This document shows, piece after piece, positions 35,770-44,796 of a stretch of DNA of 64,000 nucleotides (its first letter is position 1; each line of letters begins with the position of its first letter). The notes under the pieces were generated by a model. The model had not been told where the DNA came from and did no database searches. It saw only the letters and a list, made by a program, of their open reading frames with translations. This DNA is from Nannocystis sp. RBIL2 (GTDB lineage Bacteria; Myxococcota_A; Polyangia; Nannocystales; Nannocystaceae), in assembly GCF_026626745.1 (NCBI RefSeq), contig NZ_JAPNJW010000002.1, positions 2,752,151-2,816,150 of the forward strand. Direction: 5' to 3'. The translations under genes were made by a program, and so were the position numbers.

Positions 35770-36546
35770 TCAGGCGTGCGGCTCGGTCTTCCCGTGGTGA
35801 CGCAGCGGCTTGCCCGTCATCACCTGCTCGTAGGCCGGCACCCAGTCCGCCCACTCGGTCCCGGCCAGCCGGTCCATGAAGGTCGAGCCGAACCCGAAGT
35901 GCTTCGTGAACCGCGCGTGGTGCAGCGCGTGGAAGGTGTACGGATGCGCGAACCACACCGTCGGGCTGCGCGTCAGCGCCGGCGGCCCGAGCTCGACGTT
36001 GGCGTGGCCGATGATGTTGCCGAACACGTTGTAGAACAGATACACGAAGTAGCCGATCAGGCTGACCGGGGCGACATGTCCCAAGAGCCATGGCACGCCG
36101 ACGTAGCCGAGCGCCCACCCCAGCGCCTCGACCGTCGACACCGACTGCGCGCTCCACGGCGTCGTCACCCGCGACAGGTGGTGCAGTCGGTGGAACCGCA
36201 TCAGCGGGCGCGCGTGCAGCAGCCGGTGCAGCCCGTAAAAGTAGACGTCGAACACCACGCTGCACAAAAAGAAGCTGGCGACCGCCCAGCCCACAGTGTC
36301 GGGCCCCCACACGATCCACCGCCCCTGCAGCGCCAGCGCCAGGGCCGCGGGGATCAGCAAGCAGAAGCGGATGTTCGCCCGGATCTCCCGCGCCACCTGT
36401 CCTTCGGGCAAGCCGTCGCCCTGGATCTGCTTGCCCGCCGGCGCCCGCTCGGCCGCGCGACCGAGGGCCACAGTCAGCAGCGTGATCCCACCGTGCGCGA
36501 ACACCAGCACCACGAACCAGTCGAGGAAGGTCCCGAGGTCGAACAC
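35770..36546 (-). CDS. Sterol desaturase / fatty acid hydroxylase family membrane protein
   Basis: 258 residues with four or five membrane helices and the di-iron histidine motifs HRLLH, HRLHH and HALHH of the fatty acid hydroxylase superfamily. These integral di-iron enzymes hydroxylate or desaturate lipids or sterols in the membrane. Myxobacteria of this group make sterols, which makes a sterol role possible, but no pathway gene is adjacent. A second, shorter family member lies at 41199-41861. Monocistronic. Confidence 0.85.
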   Translation of the reverse strand: MFDLGTFLDWFVVLVFAHGGITLLTVALGRAAERAPAGKQIQGDGLPEGQVAREIRANIRFCLLIPAALALALQGRWIVWGPDTVGWAVASFFLCSVVFDVYFYGLHRLLHARPLMRFHRLHHLSRVTTPWSAQSVSTVEALGWALGYVGVPWLLGHVAPVSLIGYFVYLFYNVFGNIIGHANVELGPPALTRSPTVWFAHPYTFHALHHARFTKHFGFGSTFMDRLAGTEWADWVPAYEQVMTGKPLRHHGKTEPHA

Positions 36547-36741
36547 CCGGCCATTGTCGCACCGCCCGGCCGCCCCGCGCCGCTGCGACCGCGTGACTCA
36601 ACCTGCGCGCGCGGACCTGCGCGAGCGGCCCGAACATCGGTCTGCGCCCTCTCGGACAAGGTCATCGACGCCATCGCTGGAGTGACGCGGTGCGTCCCCT
36701 GCCTGTCACCGACGGCCGCAGCGTCCCGACCCGGCGGAGAA

Positions 36742-37365
36742 TCAGTACCCCTCGGGGATCTTGCCGTTCAAGAAGTGGATCGTGTTCGGCTCGCGCCGGC
36801 GCGACCACAGCGCTTCGACTGGCGAATCAGCTGTCCCTCGGGACAGCCCCTCCTCGGTCGACCACGTCGGCACCTCGCCCGCGCGCAGGCTGTGCAGCCC
36901 GCTCTGCCACAGGCCGATGATGTACGTGTGGCCGGCCGCGCGCCCGCCGAAGAAGTCGGTGAAGCGGCGCGCGAACTCCTGCCCGCGCACCGCCCCGAAC
37001 GCCTCGCAGGTGCGAAACCACCACAGGTGATCGGGCACCATCCGCTCGCGGATCGCCGCGAGCTTGCGGTGCAGCGGGTGCGACGGCAGCAGCGCGTCCG
37101 CGGTCAGCCCCTTGCGATCGACGAACAGCTCGCCCCAGTGCCCGTGCCCCCAGTACTGGATCTGCGCGATCTCGCGGTCGGGGTGGGTCGTCGCCAGCCA
37201 CTCGAGCCCGTCCTCCCAGCAAGTCACCCCGAGCGACGCGTCGAAGCGCGACAGCCCGCGGTACAGGTGCGAGCCGGCCCACCACGCGTGCGACAGCCCC
37301 GGCCGCAGGCGCTTGCCGGTGCACGTGCGGTCGAACAGCATCAGGCGCAGCGGTGCGGAGCGCAT
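36742..37365 (-). CDS. Uncharacterised protein with His/Cys dyad like caspase-fold proteins
   Basis: 207 residues. No firm family. Two motifs recall caspase/CHAT-like peptidases: IQYWGHGHWGELFV with His74 and LWWFRTCEAFGA with Cys120, in the right order and spacing for the His-Cys dyad, each after a hydrophobic strand. It also has unusual Trp and His content. No signal peptide, so cytoplasmic. If the fold is right it could be a protease or a Gly/His-box pseudo-peptidase. Start at 37365; an internal Met at residue 9 is also possible. Confidence 0.6.
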   Translation of the reverse strand: MRSAPLRLMLFDRTCTGKRLRPGLSHAWWAGSHLYRGLSRFDASLGVTCWEDGLEWLATTHPDREIAQIQYWGHGHWGELFVDRKGLTADALLPSHPLHRKLAAIRERMVPDHLWWFRTCEAFGAVRGQEFARRFTDFFGGRAAGHTYIIGLWQSGLHSLRAGEVPTWSTEEGLSRGTADSPVEALWSRRREPNTIHFLNGKIPEGY

Positions 37366-37381
37366 CGCCGCCAGTGTAGCC

Positions 37382-38245
37382 TCAACGCGCGCCGAACCGA
37401 CCGACCAGGCTCAGGCCGCCCGGGCCCGGCTGCACCTGCAGCGACAGCCGCCCGCGCTGCTGGCGACCGAGGCGGAGGTCGCGGCCCCCGAGCGCAAGCA
37501 GCGGCACGCCCGCGACCAGGCCCACCGCGGCCAGCACCGCGCCCGCGACCAGCATCTGGCTGCCCTGGACGTCGAGCGCGCGCAGCGGCGCCAGGTCGAC
37601 GGGCAGCTCCGCCTCCAGCACCGGCGCGATCGCCTCGTCGAAGCGGCGCTTGTAGGCCGACCCGCCGAGCGCGAGCCCGCCGCCGAGCGCCGCCACGACC
37701 ATCATCGCGCCGCCCGCGATCAGCTCGCGGCGGCCGCGGCGGATCTGGCGGTCCGCCGCGCGCAGGTCGGCGCGGACCCGCCGGATCTCCGCGCGCCGCT
37801 CCGCCACCGACAGCTGCAGCGACTCCGACTCCGCGTGGACCCGCGCCACCTCGTCCGCGTCGATCCGCGGCACCGGCGGCGCGTCGGCCAGCGCCACCGC
37901 CTCGCGGGCGTGGAACGCCGCGCGGTCGAGGGTGGCCGCCGATGTCTGTACTTTGAGCCATGTCCTCGAGGCCATGATATGAATCCACGGATCTTGCGTG
38001 TCCCAGGCCTGGCCGCTGAGCCAGCGCGCGCAGTGCTCGACGCCCTGGATCGCCTCGAGCTCGCCGATCCTGCCGACCAGCGCGTCGCGCTCGGCCGCCG
38101 CGGCGCCCAGCGGATCGTCGGCCTTGGCCGGCTGCTGCGGGACCGCGGCCCGGCGCGCCTTGGGCGTGGCCGACGCGGGCAGCGGACCGAGGCACGACGC
38201 GACGCACACGAATGCGACCACGGAGCGGCGATACGCGACGGACAT
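37382..38245 (-). CDS. Exported membrane protein with coiled coil
   Basis: 287 residues from the ATG at 38245. Signal peptide (about 1-25, ending PASA). Residues 30-175 are helical with a coiled-coil stretch (SLQLSVAERRAEIRRVRADL). Two transmembrane helices follow (about 185-205 GGAMMVVAALGGGLALGG and 240-262 MLVAGAVLAAVGLVAGVPLLAL). The last 25 residues form a strand-like tail (RLSLQVQPGPGGLSLVGRFG), recalling the end of small myxobacterial envelope proteins. Function unknown. Confidence 0.7.
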   Translation of the reverse strand: MSVAYRRSVVAFVCVASCLGPLPASATPKARRAAVPQQPAKADDPLGAAAAERDALVGRIGELEAIQGVEHCARWLSGQAWDTQDPWIHIMASRTWLKVQTSAATLDRAAFHAREAVALADAPPVPRIDADEVARVHAESESLQLSVAERRAEIRRVRADLRAADRQIRRGRRELIAGGAMMVVAALGGGLALGGSAYKRRFDEAIAPVLEAELPVDLAPLRALDVQGSQMLVAGAVLAAVGLVAGVPLLALGGRDLRLGRQQRGRLSLQVQPGPGGLSLVGRFGAR

Positions 38246-38427
38246 GCGAACCTCCGGGAATGACCCATCGTTCAGGATGACGTGGCCGCATGCGCCGACA
38301 ACCGGCCCTGCGCGCCCCTGTGCGAGCCCCCACGAGCAGGACGGCTGCGGCACACCAGCCCACGCCGGCGCACGATCGCGGTGGACAGCGAGCCGGACTC
38401 ACCGCCATCCTGCCACTATCGCCCCGC

Positions 38428-41003
38428 ATGCCGACGCGCCGCGCCCTCCGAACCTCGCCGCTCCCGCTCCTCGCGCTCGCCTGCACCGTCGCCTGCGGCG
38501 GCGCCCCGGCCGACGACGCCGGCGCCACCGACAGTGACACCGACTCGACCACCGGCAGCACCGGCCATTCGTCGACCGCGCCGACCACCAGCGGCACGAC
38601 CGCCTGGGAGGAAGAGACCGAAAGCGAGCCCGAGCAGCCCGTCACCGTCGAGTGGTCGGAGCTCGAGCTCCGCCTCGTGCGCGGCGGCGACGTCCTCCTG
38701 CGCTTCCCCGCCGACGGCTTCCAGCTCGGCGCGGTCGCGGCGCTCGACGACGACTCCTCCTACGACCCGTTCTTCCTCGCGCCCGACCAGTGGCTCACGG
38801 TCACCGCCGCCGAGGACCTGGGAGGCAGCGCCGCGGTCGACGTGCGCCTGTCCTTCGGGACAGACGTGCGCGCCCGCCTGACCGTCACCGAGGCCGCGCC
38901 CGGCCGCTTCGCCGCCAGCCTCGTCCCCGAGCCCGGCGGACCTGTCCTCGCGTACATGCGCCTGCGCCCGGTCGTCGACGCCGGCGAGGGCTTCTACGGC
39001 CTCGGCGAGCACTTCGACGCCGCCGAGCACCGCGGCCGCGTGCGGGCGATGCAGCTCGAGTACGACCCGCAGATCGAGAGTCAGTACAACGAGGCCCACG
39101 TGCCGGTCCCGTTCATCACCGGCACGCGCGGCTGGGGCCTGTTCGTCGAAGACCCGCACGCCGCGGTGTTCGACGTCGCCGCCGCCGCCGGCGACCGCGT
39201 CGAGGCCACTTTCGGCACCGGCCCCGACACCGCCAGCGGCCTCGCCTTCCACCTCTACGCCGCCAATCACCCGCTCGACGTCACCCGGCATTACTACGCC
39301 ACCACCGGCGCGCCCAAGCTGCCGGCCCCGTGGGCGCTGGGCCCGTGGATCTGGCGCGACGAGAACGACGACCAGGCCCAGGTCGAGGCTGACATCGCCA
39401 CGATCCGCGAGCTCGACCTGGCGACCTCGGCGATCTGGATCGATCGCCCCTACCAGAGCGCCGTCGGCGTGTTCGACTGGAACCCGACCCAGTTCCCCGA
39501 TCCGCAGGCCATGATCGCCAAGATCCACGACCTCGGCCTGCGCCTGGCCCTGTGGCACGTGCCCTACGTCGACGACGACCCGGCCGCCGCGGCCATGCGC
39601 GACGAGGCCGAGGCCGGCGACTTCTTCCCGCCCGAGGTCGGCCTCGTCACCTCGAATTGGGGCGAGCCGCTCGACCTCACCAACCCCGCCGCGTTCGAAT
39701 GGTGGCAGGACCACATCCGCGAATACACCGACCACGGCGTCGACGGCTTCAAGCTCGACTACGCCGAGGACATCGTCGTCGGCATCGGCGGCGCGCGCAC
39801 CGTCTGGCAATTCGCCGACGGCAGCAGCGAGCGGACGATGCACAAGCTCTATCAATTGCTGTACCACCGCGCCTACGCCGAGCTGCTGCCCGAGTCCGGC
39901 GGCTTCCTGCTGTGCCGCGCCGGCACCTACGGCGACCAGCAGAACGTCAGCGTGATCTGGCCCGGCGACCTCGACGCCAACATGGCCGCGCACCGCGAGG
40001 AGGTCGACGACGACGGCGAGTCGTACGTGGCCGTCGGCGGCCTCCCGGCCGCGCTCACCGCCTCGCTCAGCCTCGGCCCCAGCGGCTTCCCCTTCTTCGC
40101 CTCCGACACCGGCGGCTACCGCCACGCCCCGCCCGACCGCGAGACCTTCGTCCGCTGGTTCGAGTACACCGCGCTCACCCCGGTCATGCAGGTCGGCACC
40201 GGCTCGTCCGACGTCCCGTGGGAGTTCACCCCCGACAACGGCCTCGACGACGAGAGCCTGGCCTGGTACCGCCAATACGCGCGGCTGCACCTGCGCCTGT
40301 TCCCGTACGTGTGGACCTTCGCGCAGTCACTCGCCAGCGGCGGCCGCCCGCTCCAGCGCCCGCTCGGCCTCGCCTACCCCGAGCTCGGCGTGCACCCGTC
40401 GGACACTTACTTGCTCGGCAACAACCTGCTGGTGGCGCCCGTGGTCGCCCGCGGGGCCACCACGCGCAAGCTGTCCTTGCCGCCAGGTGCCTGGCTCGAC
40501 TGTGGACCGGCGAGGTCCTGCAGGGCGACACGGACGTCACCGTCGCTGCCCCGCTGGGCACCCTGCCGCTGTTCCTGCGCGTCGGCGGCATCGTCCCCCT
40601 GCTGCGCCCGAGCATCGACACGCTCGCCGAGACCACCGCGGCCGACGTCGACTCGTTCGTCGCCGACCCCGGGGTCCTGTACGCCCGCGTCGCCCCCGGC
40701 CCGCTCGCCAGCCGGTTCGACCTGTACGATGGGACAGCCCTGAAGCAGCGCCTCGGCAAGACCGCCTTCCACTTCGAGGTCGCCCCCGGCGAGTTGTTCA
40801 CGAGCGGCGTCGATGTCGAGGTCCACGCCCTCGCCCCGATCGCCGGGATCACCGTCGACGACGTCGCCCTGGGCAAACGCGACAGCGCCGCCGCCCTCGA
40901 CGCCAGCGCCGACGGGTGGATCTACACCGCCGATCTCGGCGGCACCCTGCGCGTCAAGCTCGGCCCCGGCGCGCACAGCGTGCTCGCCACGCTCGCCGAG
41001 TGA
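38428..41003 (+). pseudogene. GH31 alpha-glycosidase lipoprotein interrupted by a one-base frameshift
   Basis: Lipoprotein signal with VAC (Cys23) and a Thr/Ser linker, then a glycoside hydrolase family 31 domain. The barrel is typical: IWIDRPYQSAVGVFDWNPTQFPD, nucleophile Asp444 in GFKLDYAED, and acid/base candidate Asp514 in WPGDLDAN. At about 40500 the frame needs one extra base: PPGAWLD should continue LWTGEVLQGD, but a missing C shifts it and the first frame stops at 40743. The correct C-terminal beta domain reads on to 41003 in the next frame. With a single corrected base the protein would be complete (about 858 residues). Either a recent pseudogene or a sequencing error. Likely substrate: alpha-xylosides or alpha-glucans. 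Confidence 0.8.
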
Positions 41004-41198
41004 TCTGCCACGACCTCCCGTCGAGCCCGCCGGCCCGCCTCGCCGGCCTCGGCCACGGGGCAGACCAGGCGGACGCGGCCGTGGGTGTCGCGGAAGGCGA
41101 TCACCAGCGCGGGCCCCATCCCGTCGCGTCCGCTGGCAGTCCCGTCGCATCATCGGCGCCGCGACCGCGAGGCCCAGCGAGCCGAGCCTTCGCGCGCA

Positions 41199-41861
41199 TC
41201 ACCGCGCCAGAGTCCCCCGCACGCGATCCCACAGCGTGCTGGTGACCCCGAGGTTCTCGCGCTGCATCCGTCGCGGGTCGTGGTGCAGCGCGTGGTGCCG
41301 CGCCAGCCGCTCGACGCCCGGCAGCCGGCGCAGCGGGTGCGACGGTCGCAGGTGATAGGTGAGGTGCAGCGCCTCGTACACCATCACGTAGAGCACGCCG
41401 GTGGCCATCAGCAGCCGCCCGACATCGCCGCCGCACACGAGCCCCAGGAGCAGCGCCGGCGGGCCCAGCGCCGCAGCCAGGGCAGGCAGCGCCCACCACG
41501 GAAACAGGATCGATCGGAAGTCGCGCGCCGAGGCGATCTGCATCGCCCCCTCGACGTAGAGCGAGTGGTGCGAGACAGTGTGCTTGTCGTAGAGCCACTG
41601 CAGCGGCGGCACGCGCCGGTGGAGCAAGTCGCGGTGAAACCGCCACTCGACCGCGATCGAGGCGATCCACATGGCTGGCACGAAGGCCATGTCCCACAGA
41701 GCAGGTCCTTCGAGACAGGCGATGCAGCCCGCGATCACCGCCGCCCCGCACGCGAACGGAGCCGCGAGATGCAGCCAGGGCCGGTACGTGGGCGGCAATC
41801 CGGCGTGGTAGCGCGCCCGCGCGGCGGCCACGTGGGGCGGCACCTCGTGGGCCTCCAGCAT
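41199..41861 (-). CDS. Fatty acid hydroxylase superfamily membrane protein
   Basis: 220 residues with four membrane helices and His clusters HRDLLHRR, HTVSHH, and HHALHH in the order of the fatty acid hydroxylase/sterol desaturase family. It is shorter than the homologue at 35770 and diverged in sequence. Both ends look complete. Substrate unknown. It is convergent with the GH31 gene; the 195-bp gap between them shows no gene I can support. Confidence 0.8.
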   Translation of the reverse strand: MLEAHEVPPHVAAARARYHAGLPPTYRPWLHLAAPFACGAAVIAGCIACLEGPALWDMAFVPAMWIASIAVEWRFHRDLLHRRVPPLQWLYDKHTVSHHSLYVEGAMQIASARDFRSILFPWWALPALAAALGPPALLLGLVCGGDVGRLLMATGVLYVMVYEALHLTYHLRPSHPLRRLPGVERLARHHALHHDPRRMQRENLGVTSTLWDRVRGTLAR

Positions 41862-42147
41862 CGCACCGGACGCTAGCGGCGGCCCGACCTGCTGCCAAGT
41901 GCCCCCGGCTCGCGTCCGGGTTTTGCGCAGCCCATCAATAAACCGTTAGGGCCCGCTACCCGGTCGCAGAGCCTCGCACACCCGCTTTCGCGCCCTCCGG
42001 ACCTCGCGTGCCGGCGATCACCGGCGCAGAGAGACGCGCCGTCCCTGCGGAACGCCGGTGCTCCCCGTCCGCGACGATCGGAGAGCGGCTCGCCGACGGT
42101 GACGCGCTCAAGTTGCACCGCCCGGGGACCAGGTCCATTACCGGGGC

Positions 42148-42879
42148 GTGCTACCGATCCTCCACATCCATGCAGGTGACTGCGCCGCCGGGTTCGCTCG
42201 CGAGATCGACCTGGAGGGCGAGGTGCTCGGTTGGCGCGACAGCGCCGCGGTCGGACCCTGCTCGCGCGAGCGCGGGCGGCACGTGTTCCTCCGCATGGCG
42301 TACTGGCAGACCGACCTGGCGGAGATCCAGCGCGCCGAGGAGCTGCCGACCGACTGCGAGCGGGTGCTCTGGTTCGGCCCCGATCCGTGGGAGCAGCTGC
42401 AGCTCGTCGAGCTGCTCGCGTACATGTCCGATGGGCCATGCTCGATCGTGCCCCTGTCGCGGGCCGTGACCGAGCTGACTCCGAGCGAGCTGCAGGCCGC
42501 GTTCGCCGCCCGCCGCAACGCCGAGTCGCTGCGCTTCTTCGCGGCGGCGTTGTGGTTCGACTTCTGCGACAACGACCCCGCAGGCATCGCCCTGCGCCTG
42601 CGTCGCGCGGCCAACGATCAGCGCCTGCCGCACCTCGGCGCCGCGATCCGCCGCGTGCTGCAGGACCGCAACGAGCACCGCACCGAGCGCGAGATCGAGA
42701 ACCTGGTCCGCTCGGGCGTCTACGAGCTGCCGGCCCTGCTCGAGGCCCTGCGCGCGCGCGAGCTCCCGGCCCACGGCGCGTGGTACGGCGACGTCGTGGT
42801 CGGCCGCCTGCGCGACGCCTGCACCATGCGCATGCAGGCGGCCAACGACTCGCTCAGCGCAGCCTCATCCCCACCTTGA
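42148..42879 (+). CDS. DUF1835 domain protein
   Basis: 243 residues, GTG start. The N-terminus matches DUF1835: LHIHAGDCAAGFAREIDLEGEVLGWRDSAAVGPC, followed by RVLWFGPDPWEQLQLVELLAY, as in the family. C-terminal helical part with HLGAAIRRVLQ and TEREIENLVRSG. The family's role is unknown; some members sit beside sigma factors or regulators. Here the 3' end overlaps the convergent lipoprotein gene by 26 bp. Confidence 0.75.
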   Translation: MLPILHIHAGDCAAGFAREIDLEGEVLGWRDSAAVGPCSRERGRHVFLRMAYWQTDLAEIQRAEELPTDCERVLWFGPDPWEQLQLVELLAYMSDGPCSIVPLSRAVTELTPSELQAAFAARRNAESLRFFAAALWFDFCDNDPAGIALRLRRAANDQRLPHLGAAIRRVLQDRNEHRTEREIENLVRSGVYELPALLEALRARELPAHGAWYGDVVVGRLRDACTMRMQAANDSLSAASSPP

Positions 42880-44569
42880 ACACCAGGCCGCGATCCTCGG
42901 CGTAGATCTCGTAGCCCGAGGGCCCGAACACCTTGTAGATGTCGAACACCGCGGCGACCTCGGGCTGGCCGGCCATGCCACCGAGCACCGGCTCGAGCTG
43001 GTCCATGATCCTGGCCAGGTCGTAGGCGAACAGCGCGAGCGGCGGGTCCTTGACCTCCGGCGCCGCCAGCAGCTGGCTGACCGTGCCCTCCGAGCCCGGC
43101 CCGATCGCCACCACCGCGCCCGTCCCGGCCTTCGCCCCGTAGGCGATCCCGTTGACGAACGGCACCGTGCCGTCGGGCAGCGTCTTGACCGCCCCGTCGT
43201 CGCTGAACTCGTACGCCGCGATCGCCGGCGTCTCGGCCTTGATCGCCTCGTACACCGCCCGCGGATCGGCCGCCGACAGCACCGCGTAGGCCGTGATCGA
43301 CGACGGCAAGAAGCCCGACATCTTGATGTCGGTGAGCACCAGGCTGCCGCCGCGCAGCCCCGGCACCCACTTCGGGATCGACGACGTGTCCTGCCCGATC
43401 TTCGCCGCGAGCTGGTTGAGGTCGGCCATCTCGGGGCACTGATACGGCGACTTCGTCACCTCCGCGCCCTTGCGCAGCACCCACTCGATCGCCTTGCCGA
43501 CGTCGAAGCCGCCGCCCATGGCGAGGATCGCCTCGCCGCGCACCTCCTTCGACAGGCCCGGCACCGACGCGCGCAGCGACTTGAGGTCCTGCGCCACGTC
43601 GGAGCGCAGCGCGACGCCGAACACCCCCTCGAAGCCGTTCTCGTCCATCGCCTCGGTGCCGAACACCAGCATCGGCGCGATCGCAGCGAGGCCGCGGGCC
43701 TCGTCCTTGCACACCTGGGTCAGCGTCGGCCACTTCTCCGTCAGCTTCGGGACCAGCGCCGCCAGCACGTCCTTGTTGAGCGGGTCGCCCTCGCCGAGGA
43801 ACGCCTCGACGATCGCTCGCGTGTCGACGTAGCCGACGTTGTGCTTGCCGAGGTTCCAGCTCGTCAGCAGGTCGCGCAGCTTGGGCGAGTCGGCCAGCGA
43901 CCGCTCCGGCGCCGTCTTGCCGAACAGCAGCTCGAACACCTTGTCGGCCATCGACGCCGGCGCGGCGCCGAGGATCAGCTCTCCGCTGACGATCGCCGCC
44001 GCGACCTTGATCTCGCTGTTGCCGCCGCACCAGTACTCGGCCTCGCCGAGCTTGCACACCGGGATCGTGACGTTGCCGGCGGTCTGTACGCGGGCCAGCA
44101 GGTCGCGCAGCGCCTGCGGGTCCTTCAGCGTCCAGCGCACCGCGGGCATCATGCCGATGCCGTAGAGCGCGGCGCGGCCGTCGATGTCGATGCCGGTGCG
44201 ATCGAGGCCGCCGTCCTTCATCACCGCCCGGAGCTCGACGAGGATCGCCTTCGCCAGCGGCCCCCACTCGTCGTCCATCGGCATCTGATCGATCATCGGC
44301 CCGATGCGCTCCATCACCGGGCTCATGCTCTTGTAGATCTTCTCGATCATCGGCCGCGCCGAGCCGCCGAAGCTGATAAACGCGTAGGGCGTGTCCGCGG
44401 GGATCTTGCTGAGCAGCGCCTGCACGCCCGGATCTGCCAGCGCCGCAGCGGCCACCTGCTCGTTCGACTTGGAACAGCCCGCCACGCCCGCGACCGCCAA
44501 TACCGTCGCCAACGCCGCCGCACGCCCGCACCCGACCGGCCAACGCAACCACTGCTTCGCTCGCTGCAT
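42854..44569 (-). CDS. Large lipoprotein of unknown function
   Basis: 571 residues. The signal ends at VAGC (Cys32). The rest is a two-part globular protein: residues 45-300 (TPYAFISFGGSARPMIEKIY and LGEAEYWCGGNSEIKVAAA) and 300-571 with a similar strand-helix pattern (NGFEGVFGVALRSD and GSLVLTDIKMSGFLPSS). It resembles the DUF3352-like lipoproteins of myxobacteria in style, but I cannot confirm a family. Predicted periplasmic or outer-membrane. Monocistronic, transcribed toward the DUF1835 gene. Confidence 0.7.
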   Translation of the reverse strand: MQRAKQWLRWPVGCGRAAALATVLAVAGVAGCSKSNEQVAAAALADPGVQALLSKIPADTPYAFISFGGSARPMIEKIYKSMSPVMERIGPMIDQMPMDDEWGPLAKAILVELRAVMKDGGLDRTGIDIDGRAALYGIGMMPAVRWTLKDPQALRDLLARVQTAGNVTIPVCKLGEAEYWCGGNSEIKVAAAIVSGELILGAAPASMADKVFELLFGKTAPERSLADSPKLRDLLTSWNLGKHNVGYVDTRAIVEAFLGEGDPLNKDVLAALVPKLTEKWPTLTQVCKDEARGLAAIAPMLVFGTEAMDENGFEGVFGVALRSDVAQDLKSLRASVPGLSKEVRGEAILAMGGGFDVGKAIEWVLRKGAEVTKSPYQCPEMADLNQLAAKIGQDTSSIPKWVPGLRGGSLVLTDIKMSGFLPSSITAYAVLSAADPRAVYEAIKAETPAIAAYEFSDDGAVKTLPDGTVPFVNGIAYGAKAGTGAVVAIGPGSEGTVSQLLAAPEVKDPPLALFAYDLARIMDQLEPVLGGMAGQPEVAAVFDIYKVFGPSGYEIYAEDRGLVFKVGMRLR

Positions 44570-44796
44570 TGAGCGGTCGTATCACCCTTCGCCCGGGCCG
44601 GCAAGCGCGAGCCCGCGCCGCAAACCTTGAGAACGGCCGCAGGAGCCGGTTTGGCTGCAGGTTAGGCGCGCCCGAGCAGGGGGCGGGCGCGTGATCATGC
44701 AACTTTGGGAAGCTCGTTCGCGCGAGTGCGACGGAGGCTTGTGGAGCCTCGCGCTCGCGGACTTTGACGAGGATGGCCTCGCGGCCATCCTCCACG

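Noticed and set aside
40922-41119. Small - strand ORF opposite the end of GH31
   Set aside because: Begins and ends across the GH31 C-terminal frame and has no own ribosome-binding site or recognisable fold.
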